Assembly (NCBI GenBank): GCA_020536535.1
Contig: JAHLWZ010000970.1
Coordinates: 1 to 35,584 of the forward strand
Source of the DNA: Pelomyxa schiedti
Lineage: Eukaryota; Evosea; Pelobiontida; Pelomyxidae
Reading direction: 5' to 3'
DNA: 35,584 nucleotides
Shown here: piece by piece, positions 11,572-24,000 of the stretch
How positions within the stretch are numbered: the first letter of the stretch is position 1
Layout: each line of letters begins with the position of its first letter
Program-made: the position numbers and the translations under genes
The notes under the pieces: model-generated
The model's input: only the letters and a program-made list of their open reading frames with translations
Databases searched by the model: none
Told to the model about the DNA's origin: nothing

Positions 11572-14500
11572 ATGGAGATTATCAAATCCTTGTGGTTGAA
11601 AGGCAGGGGAGTGCTGCCAACCAATACTCAAATTCAAGCTAACGAGGTGATTTGGATTTGCCCGTTGAGGCGTATGTTGCCACAAGTTGCCCGGACACGC
11701 GAAGAGGTGCCAAGAGACCAAGTTAGAACCCGAAAAATGAGACAGATGGCGTGGTACACGCGTCCAGAGACGCCAACGACAGGGGGTGCGGAAAGTAGTG
11801 GTAGATCTGAGGGGGATGCGGTAGCGAAGGCAACGTCGCCTGTGGCGGGGTCTGGTGCATCGCCTCATCGGTCTTCTTGGGCGCACTCCCGCGGCAGATC
11901 TCGCGTGTGGAATCTCTTTCAAGTGGACGTGTACTTGATTTTGAAAGGGAAGCACGCTGCGGCACCGACGTCGGCCGTCGCGCCTCCTGCGAATTGCGAT
12001 AATTCGACTGCGGCCTCTAGCTCTGAATTTGGGCAACAACCGGGCACTTCGGGCTCCAAATTGCGCGAGGAGTTTGTTGCCAACGTTGCTGCTGACGAGT
12101 ATTCCTCTGTTGGTGACCTTTTGGCACTGTGCCATACTAAATTTGCGTTGCATTGTGCACTCCCAGACATGGAATCGTTTTCACTCTGTGAGTATTCAGA
12201 GTATGACACAGGTTTTGGCTACACTCAAATTGTTTGTTTCTGACTGGATATCTACAGATGTGTATCTCCATGTGTTGAACGTTGATGTTCCAGTAGTCTC
12301 TGTAGTACAAGCCAGGCAGAGTAAGATACATTGGCGCGCCACAAATTGTCGCTTTGTTCTTATGGAAAATGGTGCTGTCCTCAGTGAGGTACTTCAAACT
12401 TTGAAATAAATGAAGAAGTCATTTTGTCTAGGGCCACAATGGTTTCAGATCACCTACACTTACTTCGGCGCCGCCTTACCTCACACTTACTGATTCAACA
12501 GATATCGAGATTCCATCTCCTAATCTTTCCCATCCAGTACTTCAAGCTTCCTTCCCTACTGCTCCACTGTCTTCCCAATCAATTTCTCTTGAGCTTAATA
12601 GGAAATCTACCCCACCAGTAATAAGTAGCACAAAACCAACCGGAAAATCTCTCTTTCCAACACCCCGACCCACAGGACCTGTCCTGCCCCCCGCTCCCTC
12701 GCCACCACTACCCCCAACTGCCGTAATACCATCTCCTGCGCACTTGTCCACAGGCTACTGTATTATACAAACAACAACTATGCACTTCCTTTCTTGTGGT
12801 CTAGCATCCAAAGGAGAAGTTACACTTGCCAAGAGCCTGTGCAGTAGTGAATTGTGGTTTGTTGAGGCAACTTTCAAGAAAGGAAAATTTGGAGACATAG
12901 TACTCGTATCTCTTCAGGGGTACATAATGAAAAATACCTCCACAATGTGTTGACATTCTCCAGAAACCTGAAGCTATGGCTTAGGGCCCCAAAAAACCAG
13001 CACTTTCCTCTGTGTGATAGGAAGGTTCCTGGGAGTCTTGAAACATTCAAGGCAATAGCTGATCAGTCTGGAGGATATGAATTACAGTACCAAAAAACAA
13101 ATAATATAAAGCTATAAAAGCATATCAATGCGCGAAAAAATGCCAACAAAAAAAAAAGGACATCCTCTGGCTTGTTTCTTTCTGTGGACGATCTCCATCT
13201 AATTTGTGATGCACGGAAGCCCACATCTTTTAAATTTACCTACATGCCAGAACCTCCCCCTCCTCCAGACACCAACCCTTACAGCAGTATTCTTGTGGAT
13301 GCTGACTTTTTAGAGAAGGCTTTTCGACTTGAAGAAGCACTCTTATATTATGACTTGGCACTGACCAGGATTGACAAGGCTAGTACCCAGCTTAATGAAA
13401 TCAACATCCGGAAATCCAGACTCTTTCGCCTTCTGGGGAAGACTGCCAATGCCTTGCAATGTGCAGAGCTTTGTTCCAAGGATGGCATAAATTTTCATGT
13501 GTGCTATGCTTTAGCATTACGTGACTGCCGAAAACACGGTGCAGCAATTTCCGCATTTGAGGGTGCACTTAAAATGGCACCTAGTGACCAAGGACTTCAA
13601 ATATGCAAAACCGCGGAACTTGTTCAAATTGGGAGTGGTAATCCAACAACCTTATGGAGTAGTGTGCATTTGACAGTTCCATCCATAAAATCCCGTAAGA
13701 TGCTTATACCCCCCCAAGACTGTGGTGTTTCCCTCAGCTTGTGTGGAAGGCATGCTGACGCACTTGAGTGGTTTGATTACCAGCTATTGTTGACACCGGG
13801 CAATCCTTTTACTCTGTTGAAAAAAGCGTTGTCATTGCGTTTCCTGAGTAAAATCGAGGAGGCTTTCAAGTGCATAGAACAAGCGTTGGAGATTAGGCCA
13901 AGAGATCCTGATTTGTTGCATGAAAAAGGAGTTTTATTTTCATTTTCCAAGAGATATGAGGATGCCATTAAGTGCTTTGACCTCAGTCTACAGTTCAGAC
14001 CTAACCACCCTGACACAGTTGATGAGGTAATTAAGAACCCTTAAATAAAAATAGAACCGCATCATAGGAGAAAGTTTTTACTTTTCTTTCAGCGAAGGCT
14101 TGCCAAATCTGCACTTGAACAATCACAAACATCACTTCCTGAAAGTAGACCAGATGTTATACAACCAATGAGAACACATCACCCTGCTTGGGCACTTAGC
14201 ATTGTCCTAGAACAGGAAGCAATCTTCAAGTCCAGAATGTATTAATAAGCACAATTGACTTTTAGATTCCTTACTTCCACTTAGAAAATCACAGCAGTTC
14301 GCAGCAGTTATTGCTGTGGTTGGCTACTCTGGAACGGGAAAGAGCTCCCTCATCAATGCTGCTGCTCAACGAGAAGTCACACTGTTTGTTTCTTTTTTCT
14401 TTGAGTTGTCTCTTAGCTTCCTAGAGCCGGTGCTGGGAAACCAGTTACTGTAGAACCTTCTAGACATGTTATTGATCCCACATTGGTCCTTTATGAGACT

Positions 14501-17500
14501 CCTGGCACAGAACGAAATCCAGCAGAAGAGTTACCAGATATTCTGAGTGATTTATTTAAGCTTGCCGCAATACAAAATCCCCCAGAAGAAATTCATATGG
14601 TTTGGGATTACATCTTTCTTTCTTTTTGTTTGTGATATTATTAACTAGGTTTGGTGGGTGATATCAGCAGCTGATAATAGAATTGTACCCAAAACCGTAC
14701 TTCACATTTGCCAACAGTATTTATTAAGACCAAATGGCACCCGGATCCCTGTTCTTCTTGTTGTGAATAAATTTGTGCCCAATACTGAGGGGAATTCACT
14801 AAAAATGGCAATTGAGAGTGATGAATCTAGGGATTTCTTTTGGAGTGTTGTTTATACCAATGCTGTGCCTGATATAAATTTTGTTTCAACTGTTTACACA
14901 TGCCCCAAGTATAAACCCCTTGTCCTGATTTCCGTTGACATTTTTCCAGGTGTAATGGTACCCAGATGTGCCAGCAATCAAAAGAAAGCAAGTCAAAATG
15001 GAACTTCGCCTGTCAAGAGTGTAATATTATCTCTTCACAAGAAATAAAACCATACAATATTGGAGTTCTGAAAGAGGCCACCATTGGAATCCTTCCTGAT
15101 GTTGTCAAGTCTAGCATGAAGTTACAACGTATGGCAGATATAAAAGCAATTTATTCACAAACTGTGAAGCTTATTTCTAGCTGGATACCAACAGTAGTCC
15201 TCCAAATTCCTTTTGGCTGACTGCCAACATCACCTTTTTTACAGATTGGTGTTCTGAACGTTGCGCAATTTGAAGAAAAACTTACTCAGTATTTGGTTGA
15301 CATTGCTAAATTATTTGGGGTCAAACATTTTTCCTCAAAAGACGAACTTACAAACATGAACTTTGATATCCCAGTACTTGGTAACTTATCCTCTAACATT
15401 AATTTTAATCAATTGTTCAGAGTGTTTTTTCACAATACCTGGGACTATATGAGACATATTCTCCAGTAGTGTGCATCATAAGTTTATGCCTTTTGTGGGC
15501 TACACTGCTGAAACGTTGCCAAGAGTTGCTAATTGGAAGTGGTCCTACCTTCGGCTTCAGAATTGGAGATGTTGTTGAGAACCTTTCACTCTTCAATCAT
15601 TTGTTTATATCTGTGAAACCGAAAGTTGCCCTCTTCCTCCAGCACAAGGACTTGAATACCAACACTCCTATGGAGCAAACCCTAGAGCAGCTCTCTAATG
15701 AAGTATGCATTGAAGTCGAAAAGGCCTTAATTCCAGAGAAATTTCGTGACACTTCATTGAGTGGAGTTGGTGAAAAACCAGCAATTCAGAACCTTAATGT
15801 CAGTGATGAAGCATTCATAGAACAAACGTTGGACTCATGCTTTTCGAGGTTTTTCTTGAAACTTGTAATATAAGGGGGCAAAGAATTCACGTTTGTTCTT
15901 CATACAGTAACCTTGATATCTCCCCTGTGGATCTTGTTGGATTAGTGATAATGCAGCCAATAGAACAACCTACTGCTTCCCTATTAACCTTCCTCGACTT
16001 TTGTTTCAAAGTGGTTCAAACGGGAGAAATGCACCGCGTGGAGAGGCTTTTGTGTTTCTTGAAGGAGTGGGTTACCTTAATTCCAGGTCATTGAACCCCC
16101 CACTTTTTTTATCTGATAACTGGTTAGATGACTTCCAAGAACTCAAACTCAACCAACGACTTCTGGCCATACTCGCAATATCTGAAGAGCGCCATTTTAG
16201 AGTGCAGGCAATATATGATATATTAAAAGAGTCAGCTAGAAGTTGCACTACATCAGCCGCTATCACCTCAACGACTTCGGCGACATCCTCCGCCACTCCG
16301 GATTCGACGCGAGTCATATGGAAAAAGCTCCCAGCTGTATTAGCACCCCAGTACTATGTTGCCTCCCAATGGTGCTTGGTTGATTTTCATTTGTACACAC
16401 AAGTTGCCAAAAACCCACGGTCTTTTGTTTCAGTATGGTCAAATTATCTTGGTAATAACTTACAATTCAAGGAATACAGTAAAGAACGAGAAGCTCTAGA
16501 ATTAAGAATTGAACAAGAAGAGATGTGGACAATTACTCAAGTACTATCAGCCCCACTCGAACATAGAGTAGAAACAATCAAGGTACAACTGGCTCGATAC
16601 AATGCCATGTTTAATTTCTAGGTGTGTTTAGATCTCGGCATTACACTTTTGAGGCTCCAGAATTTTCAAGGTGCATGTGCAATTGCCTCAGCTTTTGCCT
16701 CGCCTATTTTACGGCCTATTGTACGTGCACGTGCTCCTGAGTTTATTGATGTAGGCTGGAAGATTATTTGTGAAGTAGGGTTTCTTTTCTTATTTCCTAT
16801 CCCTTTAACCTTCCCCAAGGAACTAGAGCAATTGTGGAGTCAATGTGATCCAGGAAAAAATAATGATTTCCCCAACTTGCCTCCACTATCAAATTGCTGT
16901 ATTCCACCAATAAAGAAGCTTTATACCAAATTCTTAGCATCCCGGTCCATGTCCCTTACGAAGTCTGTTAGATATGCGTTCTTCCGGAGCCTCATCTTGG
17001 AGATTTCCAAGTTATCATACTGTGGATGTGTATTCACCTAACTGTTACTCAGGTACCAATCGTTAAACATGACTGTCTATGAGTTTCCAGAAATGTCAGC
17101 TGGGTTATCGAGCCTCATTACCTTACCGCACTCGTCTTTCTCAGAGCTGGAGGCCCGAGCCTCTGAGTTTTACATTTCTGCTAGATTGGAATCTGGGTAC
17201 GTAGGAATTCCATTGGAAATTGTTGACCCCTTCTGAAGATTAGGGACCCACTACCTTTTTGGGACAAGACTGTCAGTTTGTATTCAGGACATATTCGAGT
17301 ATGTCAGACTATTAATTCGCAACTAATGGCAATATCAAAGAACCCCTCCCGCCATTGCCGTCACAAAGCAATTCGCTAATTCTATCTCACCTCTCTCTCT
17401 AAAAGCGATGAAAGATAAGTTGGCTTTTTCCACAGGTCAGTACTTGCATTGTTTTTATTGCATTTCCTTGTTTACTTTGATCAGCACGGATCACAGAGTT

Positions 17501-18242
17501 GTGTCTTAAAAGCTTGGATATTGGTGACATAGTGGCTGAGGATGGTGTGAAAAAGATCGTCAGGGCCGAGCTTATTGTCCGGTGTTATCTGGAAATATTC
17601 AGTTGGTGTCAGGTTTGTTCCCCTTTTCATTCATCTACTTACGTCAACAAGAATTTAGAGATCGAAGATAGTGTTCCTCCAAGGAAATGCACAGAAGCTG
17701 ACTCCATAGCACTTGAAAAACGCCAAAATTTACAGAATTCCAAACCTTCTGACTTTGAATTGGAACCAGAGTATTGGCTTGTTTGTTTCATCAGCGTTGC
17801 GTGAAACCTAATTCTCACACCAAATAGGGCCCCCTTTCTACAACCACAACTCTCAATCCGTTCCAGTCGGCCATAGAATCATTTTGCAGCATCAAAGGGA
17901 AGGCTTGCCCAACAGAAAAAGCCATGTGCATTACTCAAACAGCCCACGACATTGTTGCATACGTAGACCAGCTCTGGAGAAATGCTCCACCAGGTAGCAA
18001 AAAGATAACCATGACCGGTGATGCAATGGCCTCAGCTTTCACCTACGTACTGGCACGAGCCAACGTTCCACTTTTGTTCACAGAGCTGTTCCTTGCTCGA
18101 AGGTTTACCCACCCCTTTAACTCTCAGCACTCCTACTCACAAAATCATCCCTCCCTCCTCTAGTCTTGGCTGTAGTTCCGGCGAGCACGAGTACTACACC
18201 ACCACAGCCATGATGGCTGCCCTAACCTTGTTCCTAACCTAG
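11572..18242 (+). CDS. Giant TPR / P-loop GTPase / zinc-ribbon / REM-RasGEF / VPS9 protein, 23 exons, about 1,857 aa
   Basis: Exons: 11572-12187, 12258-12388, 12432-12919, 12964-13086, 13159-14026, 14093-14238, 14285-14383, 14425-14599, 14649-14908, 14950-15193, 15245-15373, 15421-15848, 15908-16086, 16128-16582, 16622-16774, 16820-17029, 17084-17196, 17244-17359, 17406-17435, 17485-17612, 17652-17780, 17828-18102, 18164-18242. Every junction is in phase, supporting one gene. Domains: low-complexity N-terminus (1-200); Pro-rich linker (250-345); TPR repeats (about 470-740, e.g. RYEDAIKCFDLSLQFRPNH); G domain with GYSGTGKSS (about 804-812), ETPGTE and VVNKF; zinc ribbon CPKCNG...CQEC (about 967-992); helices like the DUF697 segment that follows such G domains; REM (about 1215-1330) and RasGEF (about 1380-1570, LLRLQNFQGACAIASAFASP); VPS9 (about 1745-1857, TEKAMCITQTAH, SSGEHEYYTTTAMMAAL). 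RasGEF activates Ras-type and VPS9 activates Rab5-type GTPases. The start is uncertain: ATG 11572 or in-frame ATG 11737. The weakest joins are 17030-17083 and 17360-17405. Confidence 0.78.
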
Positions 18243-18406
18243 GCACTGTACAACTAAAATTATCATTCCAGGCTTCTTTGGGGTTTGATTCCCATCAACC
18301 CTAACTCCCAACTCCTTTTCTTTGTTTTCATAATTTTCTTTTTCCGCACAATCACCAACCATCATCAAACAACACGACGGCCGACCCCAGAGCCCCACTG
18401 TCCTTC

Positions 18407-20586
18407 ATGCTTTCAGCCTCATCGCTGAATGAGGTGGAAGCCAACAGCATGGCACTGTTTCCCAACCAAACAGAACCACAACCACAAGACACTGCGCAAC
18501 AAATGCCAGTAACAACAGTAACAACAGGAACCACAAGTACGAATGAGGAGGCGTCGCGGGGTGAATTTGCACACTTCGCGTCGTGGAGTGAAATAAGGAA
18601 GGAGACTGAAATCCCCGTGAACGTTGGCGTAGACGGCGGTTGTGGTTGCGATTTTGGTGGTTACGACAACAGCAACAACCTCGGGGAAAGAGCTGTCAGC
18701 AGTGATTTTGTTGATCTAAGCTCGGAGGAAGTTGGCAGTGCCTATTTGTTGCACGAGGTACCTGGGAATGTGGCCTGCTGCAGAGCAAGTGACGCTGCAA
18801 GTCCCGGAATGGGAGCGGTGGCTCAGAATGCAATAGCTTCTGCTCCAGGCTCAAAAGCAAATGTAAATACAGGAGCTACTGCTGCAACTGCAACCGGGGA
18901 GAGCCCGAATATCCCCGTTTTGTATAAGAACTTTGCGGAATGCCTTCCGAATCCCCCCGTGGACACAGAAGAACCAGTCGATGACGTACATGCGAGGCTA
19001 ATGCACACATTTTCTCATTTCAGCCTCCATCGTTCACGTTCAAGTGCTGCCCAGCATCAGAGGAGGCTACAGGAAGAACAAGCCGTAAAATCTAAAACTA
19101 TTTCGAACGCTGAACAAACTACTTCGGCATCCCCTGGGGCCCAGATCGCTTTTGGTATGCCCTCTTCCACCAAAGGAATTTCGGGTTTATTGAACAGTTG
19201 GGTTATCAGACCCTGCTATGTATTCCACCCCAGTTGACCTATCTCAAAGCAATCTAGCCTGCTCAGCCCTGCACACCTTACAGTGCTTTGCAAGGCGGAT
19301 TGCAGAAAGTCAGGTGCAATCAGGTGGGCACTCATCTACTTGCAAATTCTACATTAACACACCGATCAAGGGTCTCTCTCAGGGAAGAATGCTGTTATAC
19401 CAAAGATCATAATTGATTTAGCCTCTGCTGCTATTGTACAGACGGATAACTGGCTTCCATCCGGGAGCAGTGACTCTCTCGACTCGACTGTTGCGCCTTT
19501 CTTAGACTTGTTTGATGCCTGTGATGCTCTATGGAACACTGAAATTGATTTAATGAGAGCTCCCCTCCCTTGGCCCGATCCTTCCAATGTCTTAGAGTGG
19601 TCTAAATGGAAACGGGCAGTGAGCTGGTTGTATGAATGGTGCTCGCAAATTGATGCTCTCCTGTCTCATGTGCGCACCTCGCTGGCAGAAGTTCCACCCC
19701 ATACACATTGTTGGAGATGGGGTAAGATTGAACTTCCGTGCGTACATGATGTAGAGCCTTATCCGCCTTTCTCCACAAATGTTGCTTCAACTGGGGTTCC
19801 CCTGCCCCAAGAAATTGCACCTCCACCCTGTGATGGGATCTTCTCTCAGGTTTTTGCACCAATTCCTTCTATTGTTATTTACTTTCAATAGGTTCCGGTG
19901 AAAATAGGTCCAAACAGTACAATACCAGACTTAATTGCCGCCTCAAATCGATACAGTTGCCGTATTTCCAACGTTTTAAATAAGTTATAAGAAATCCAGT
20001 ACTCCTGAAATTGGCCTAACTGTTCCGCAGGCTTCACAACCAAACATCAGCCGCTGTGGGAGTCAAGCTCATCAGTGATGAGTGTGCACATCTGAGGGAA
20101 ATGGTATCACAGTTAGAAGACACATTGGAGATACTTCCCGACCATGCGCATTTGTTGGTCCACAACGGTATGAATGTACAGAAAGTTGCCTTTACAATGA
20201 AGACACTCTTCATTGGTCATGGCTACATGTGTAAAAGTAGAGAACCATACCTAGGGAATACTTCCACCAGGTTACTTTCACAAAAAAACCCTACCTTGCA
20301 ACCTCACTATCTCGTTATCTCTTAATTTAACATAATAAGCAACAACTCACTCAGAATAAGGGCCCCCGTCGAAGTCGAGTACAAGGACATCAGACAGACC
20401 ATAATTCACATTCACCAGTTTCACCGGGACCACCCCTACCTCCCCGAGCACACACATTCTCTCGTACTTGTTCCCAAAGACCCAACACAGCAGCCTGAGC
20501 AATACACATCACTCCTGTTCCTGGGAGGGAGGCGCTCTGTTGGCCACTGTATCACCCAAACCCCATTGGAAAAACCCACATTTTGA
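18407..20586 (+). CDS. Unrecognised protein with disordered N-terminus and conserved-looking helical C-terminal half, 6 exons, 636 aa
   Basis: Exons: 18407-19196, 19234-19323, 19383-19849, 19892-19983, 20031-20270, 20355-20586, phases agree. Residues 1-260 are rich in Thr, Ser, Ala and Glu and probably disordered. From about 265 onward the protein looks folded, with many aromatics: LACSALHTLQCFARRIAES, MRAPLPWPDP, LEWSKWKRAVSWLYEWC, VPVKIGPNSTIPDLIAASN, LVHNGMNVQKVAFTMKTLF and EYKDIRQTIIHIHQFHRDH. The His/Tyr-rich end and the Trp-rich helix suggest a conserved eukaryotic family, but I could not name it. Intron 1 is only 37 nt. The gene follows the RasGEF-VPS9 gene on the same strand, 164 bp downstream. 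Confidence 0.72.
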
Positions 20587-21011
20587 CACTTGGGGCGTAA
20601 AAAAACCACTGAGGCTTTCATTGATCACTTTGATATTAGTGTGTGAACATGTTGCCGTGTCAGCGAGCGTGCTCAGCAACGAAAACGAGATACACCTTTC
20701 CAAACTTTTTGTTTTTTCATTTTTTTAAATCGGACTGACAGGGCGTCGAATCGTTCTTCGGCAAAAAAACAAATTCACTAACCTAGAAGGAATTCCAAAG
20801 ATGTGCACAAAAAAAATCAAATTGAGGTATTCAATCTCGCCGAAGGATACTTTGCTCAACACCAACAACAGCACAATCAAGCCCCCGACGACCTTTATTT
20901 TTCGCACAACAACAAGAAAAACAAAAAAACAGGAAGACCAAAGCGAGATCTCTCAAACAACAAACCGCAGTACTTGGCCACTTGTATATACGCAATTGTA
21001 AAGTTGATACC
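20587..21011 (+). other. Intergenic region with a possible short or upstream exon (about 20784-20995)
   Basis: An acceptor-like CACTAACCTAG ends at 20783. The frame that follows (RNSKDVHKKNQIEV, NLAEGYFAQHQQQ, then KKTGRPKRDLSNN) is open to a donor-like GTAAAG at 20996. It might join ATG 20649 in phase, giving MLP before this exon, but no onward acceptor in phase with the cyclase gene was found. A second overlapping frame starts at ATG 20801. The rest should hold the cyclase promoter. Confidence 0.25.
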
Positions 21012-24000
21012 ATGAGGAGCCGTGGAGATCTTCGCGACTCTGTTGTATCAGCTACAAACATACCTCAACATGTAACCGACAGTTCACTAAACAAATCGGG
21101 GCTGCACGTTTCGAATGAGGCCCCTCCAACCACAATCACCACAACCACCTCTACAAAACCGCACACTACTTCGTGGGACAGTCGCGTGGCAACAGAAATA
21201 TCTCCAAGAGGCGTTACAAACAGCGCGGTAGCGCCCAGGCATAATGGTGAACAAGACCATGACGAAACGGCGGATGATTATTATGAAGATGCTGATGAAA
21301 TGGCTAGCACGGCCCCGGTGCATTCTTCTGCTCCAGAGAGCGAATATGCGGAGGACGATCTTATGTCGCTCACCACTGCCAATTCTTTGAGTGCCAGCTT
21401 TTCTGGTTCCTTGGCTTCTTCTGGTTCCTCTGGGTCCACTTCCACTACATCATCAGGGTCATCTTCCTTTGGATTGAGTGAATTGATGGTCCGCAGACTT
21501 AAGACCGGCTTGAATCACTGGTGCCAGCTAGCATGCTCTAAGAGCAGTTCTCATATAGCTCTGCCTTTGTGTATTTTTCAGTTTATTCAGGTAACTAATA
21601 ACTCGGACCTTTATTAATTCACACTGTTCCAAGCTCTTGAGCTTTGCTCTGGACCCTACCCTTGGATGGGAGGAATTAAACTCGGGTTGGACTATCTTCC
21701 TGAAAGTTATCAGTTTCACTCGAACCCTGGGAGTGAATTATAACTACAGTAACTATTCGCGTTTTCTCTTTGGAACTAATCTCTGTAAGAATCAATTTTG
21801 GCACTGGAAATTGCTTTCTCTGTGTATATGGCATGCCTTTGTCTTGTTGGAGTACTGGTTATGTGGCAGTACAGTGCAAATCTCCAATATGAAGGGAAAC
21901 TTGCATCCCTCCTCCACCTCGAAGTATACTCCCCATTTCCTCTCTGCCCATCCCACATACAAATAATCTTTCCGTAGGTTGAATTTTTCTCTACTGTATT
22001 ATATGCACCACTAGCTCATACAACATTGGCCTTAATCGGTTGTGGTGCAATATCTCCACCAGGGATGGATGCTTCTTGTAGATCAGGCACTATGGTTTTA
22101 ATTTGATGAATCTAGAATTCCCTCATTAGAAACTAGATCTCTCAATCCATTTTAATGTGTGTCTTATTGATTCTTGGGACACTGATTGCGTTTATAAGCA
22201 CAGCTTCTCAATATGATTTTTGTATTTCATCGAAACACCCTTTGGCACGGTTTCTATCTAGAATTGAAATTTGTCAGTTCCTCACTGTAAGGTTTTCTCT
22301 TTTTTCCTCAATTTTAATTTTCGCCCAGGTTTTGCTAGCCTCTTGCTTTACTCGTTACCTAAGGTACCCAGCTATCAGTGTTGCTGTCTGCCAAGGAATG
22401 GTATGGTTCAATGGTACTCTCAAGAGGTGATTTTCTCACAGGTTGCATTGGTGGTGTGCTTTGGATGTGCGAGTTGTAATCTATACATATTGTGGTATGC
22501 CCCGTATTACAAGTGGTGGGCAAACTACATGAAGATAGCCGGTTTCACCACAGTATTAGTTGCCACACCAATAGCTTTTTTCCATACTGTAAGTGGTCTT
22601 TCATCTTCTATCCCTTTTTTTTAACACTCTTCACTTGCAATTTGTGTCAGATTTTCCCTGATAATTCAACCAATATTCTCATTGCTGTTGTTTGCACAGT
22701 TGGGGTGGTACCTGTAATATGCTACTTTGGCACAATGACGTTCTTTTATATCACCAACCTACGCCTGAAAAGGTTCCTTTTTATTCCTTAGGATCTGTTG
22801 TAAACTTCTTTTAAGGAATTTGGGCAAGATTTTATACTCTGAGGAATCTGCAGACCAACAAGTCATAATAAATAAACTATCTCAGTCCCTCCGCTCTACT
22901 CATTTAATCGTCTGCCATCTATACTGGGACTTGACTTCCAAGGTTCTTTCTTTTTTGTGTGTGCACCATGTAATACATTCTGACAGACTAGTGCAACAAA
23001 TAATACTAGAGATGCTCTTGATACCGTTTCCCGTCTGCTTATGGCTGTTATCGAGTCACATAGTGGTCCCTATCCAGAAATTGTACAGATTCTTTCATTT
23101 ATTGGTCCCTCAATAATTTCTTTGCAGTTGTATTCTCTGTTTACATTGCAGCAGTCAGATGAGTTACAAACTGTGGCTATCCACATTCAGCGTGCACAAA
23201 ACTCTCCCCACCAGTGGCCTGACACAAAACTGTTAGTTACTCGGCTGGAGGAATACCGCAGAGAAAAAACCAGGGCATTTGATGGAGGGAATGAAGAAAT
23301 TGACCTTGTATGCTCCCCACTTCTTGTGGGTGGAATCTTAAAAAAATAACAAGGGATTCAAAGAAGCAGAGAAGCACCACAAGAAAGCCCAAGAAGGCTT
23401 GGCTATGTTTTGGCAGGTTCCTTACCGTTCTATTGTATTATTTTTTAAGGCTTCAAAGCAACTGTACTTACGAAACCTTGGAAGCCTACCTGATATTGTT
23501 GCAATGCTTGACAGTGCTGAAAAGAATGCAACACAGATTTATGAAAAACTAAAAAAAAGATTTCCCAAGTCTTCGAAAGTACTGCGACAGTTTGCATCAT
23601 TTCTGGAGCAGGTTAGCATCACAGGAATAAAATTAAGCCATTTACTAACTGCATGTTACTTTGTTTTCCACAAGGTCAAAAACGATCCACAGCAGGCCCA
23701 AGTTATGTATACAACAGCAGATATGCTGGAAGAAAGCACGGTTAATCACACTGGATTCTTTCCTTTTCTCATTACCCGAAGACGAGGCATCACAAGAATC
23801 GTAAACATTTCCGACAAAACCAAGTCGCACCGTTAGAGGATGTTGAAAGTGATGGTGACGCAACGAAATTGAAGCACATAGATCGTATACTTCCTCATTC
23901 ATAGAAGGGTCTTACTAATTGTCGTTATGCAGAAAGTACCGAACACCTTGCCCACACCGAGGTGAAGAGCACACAGCATCACAAGGCAATTCAGGATTCA

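Noticed and set aside
11542-12153. Minus-strand 203-codon Arg-rich frame
   Set aside because: It has no motif, is dominated by Arg from GC-rich complement, and overlaps exon 1 of the RasGEF-VPS9 gene, which splices cleanly on the other strand.
18243-18406. Continuation of the RasGEF-VPS9 gene into the next gene
   Set aside because: The VPS9 domain is complete at the TAG 18240-18242, and the next ATG (18407) opens a long frame of its own.
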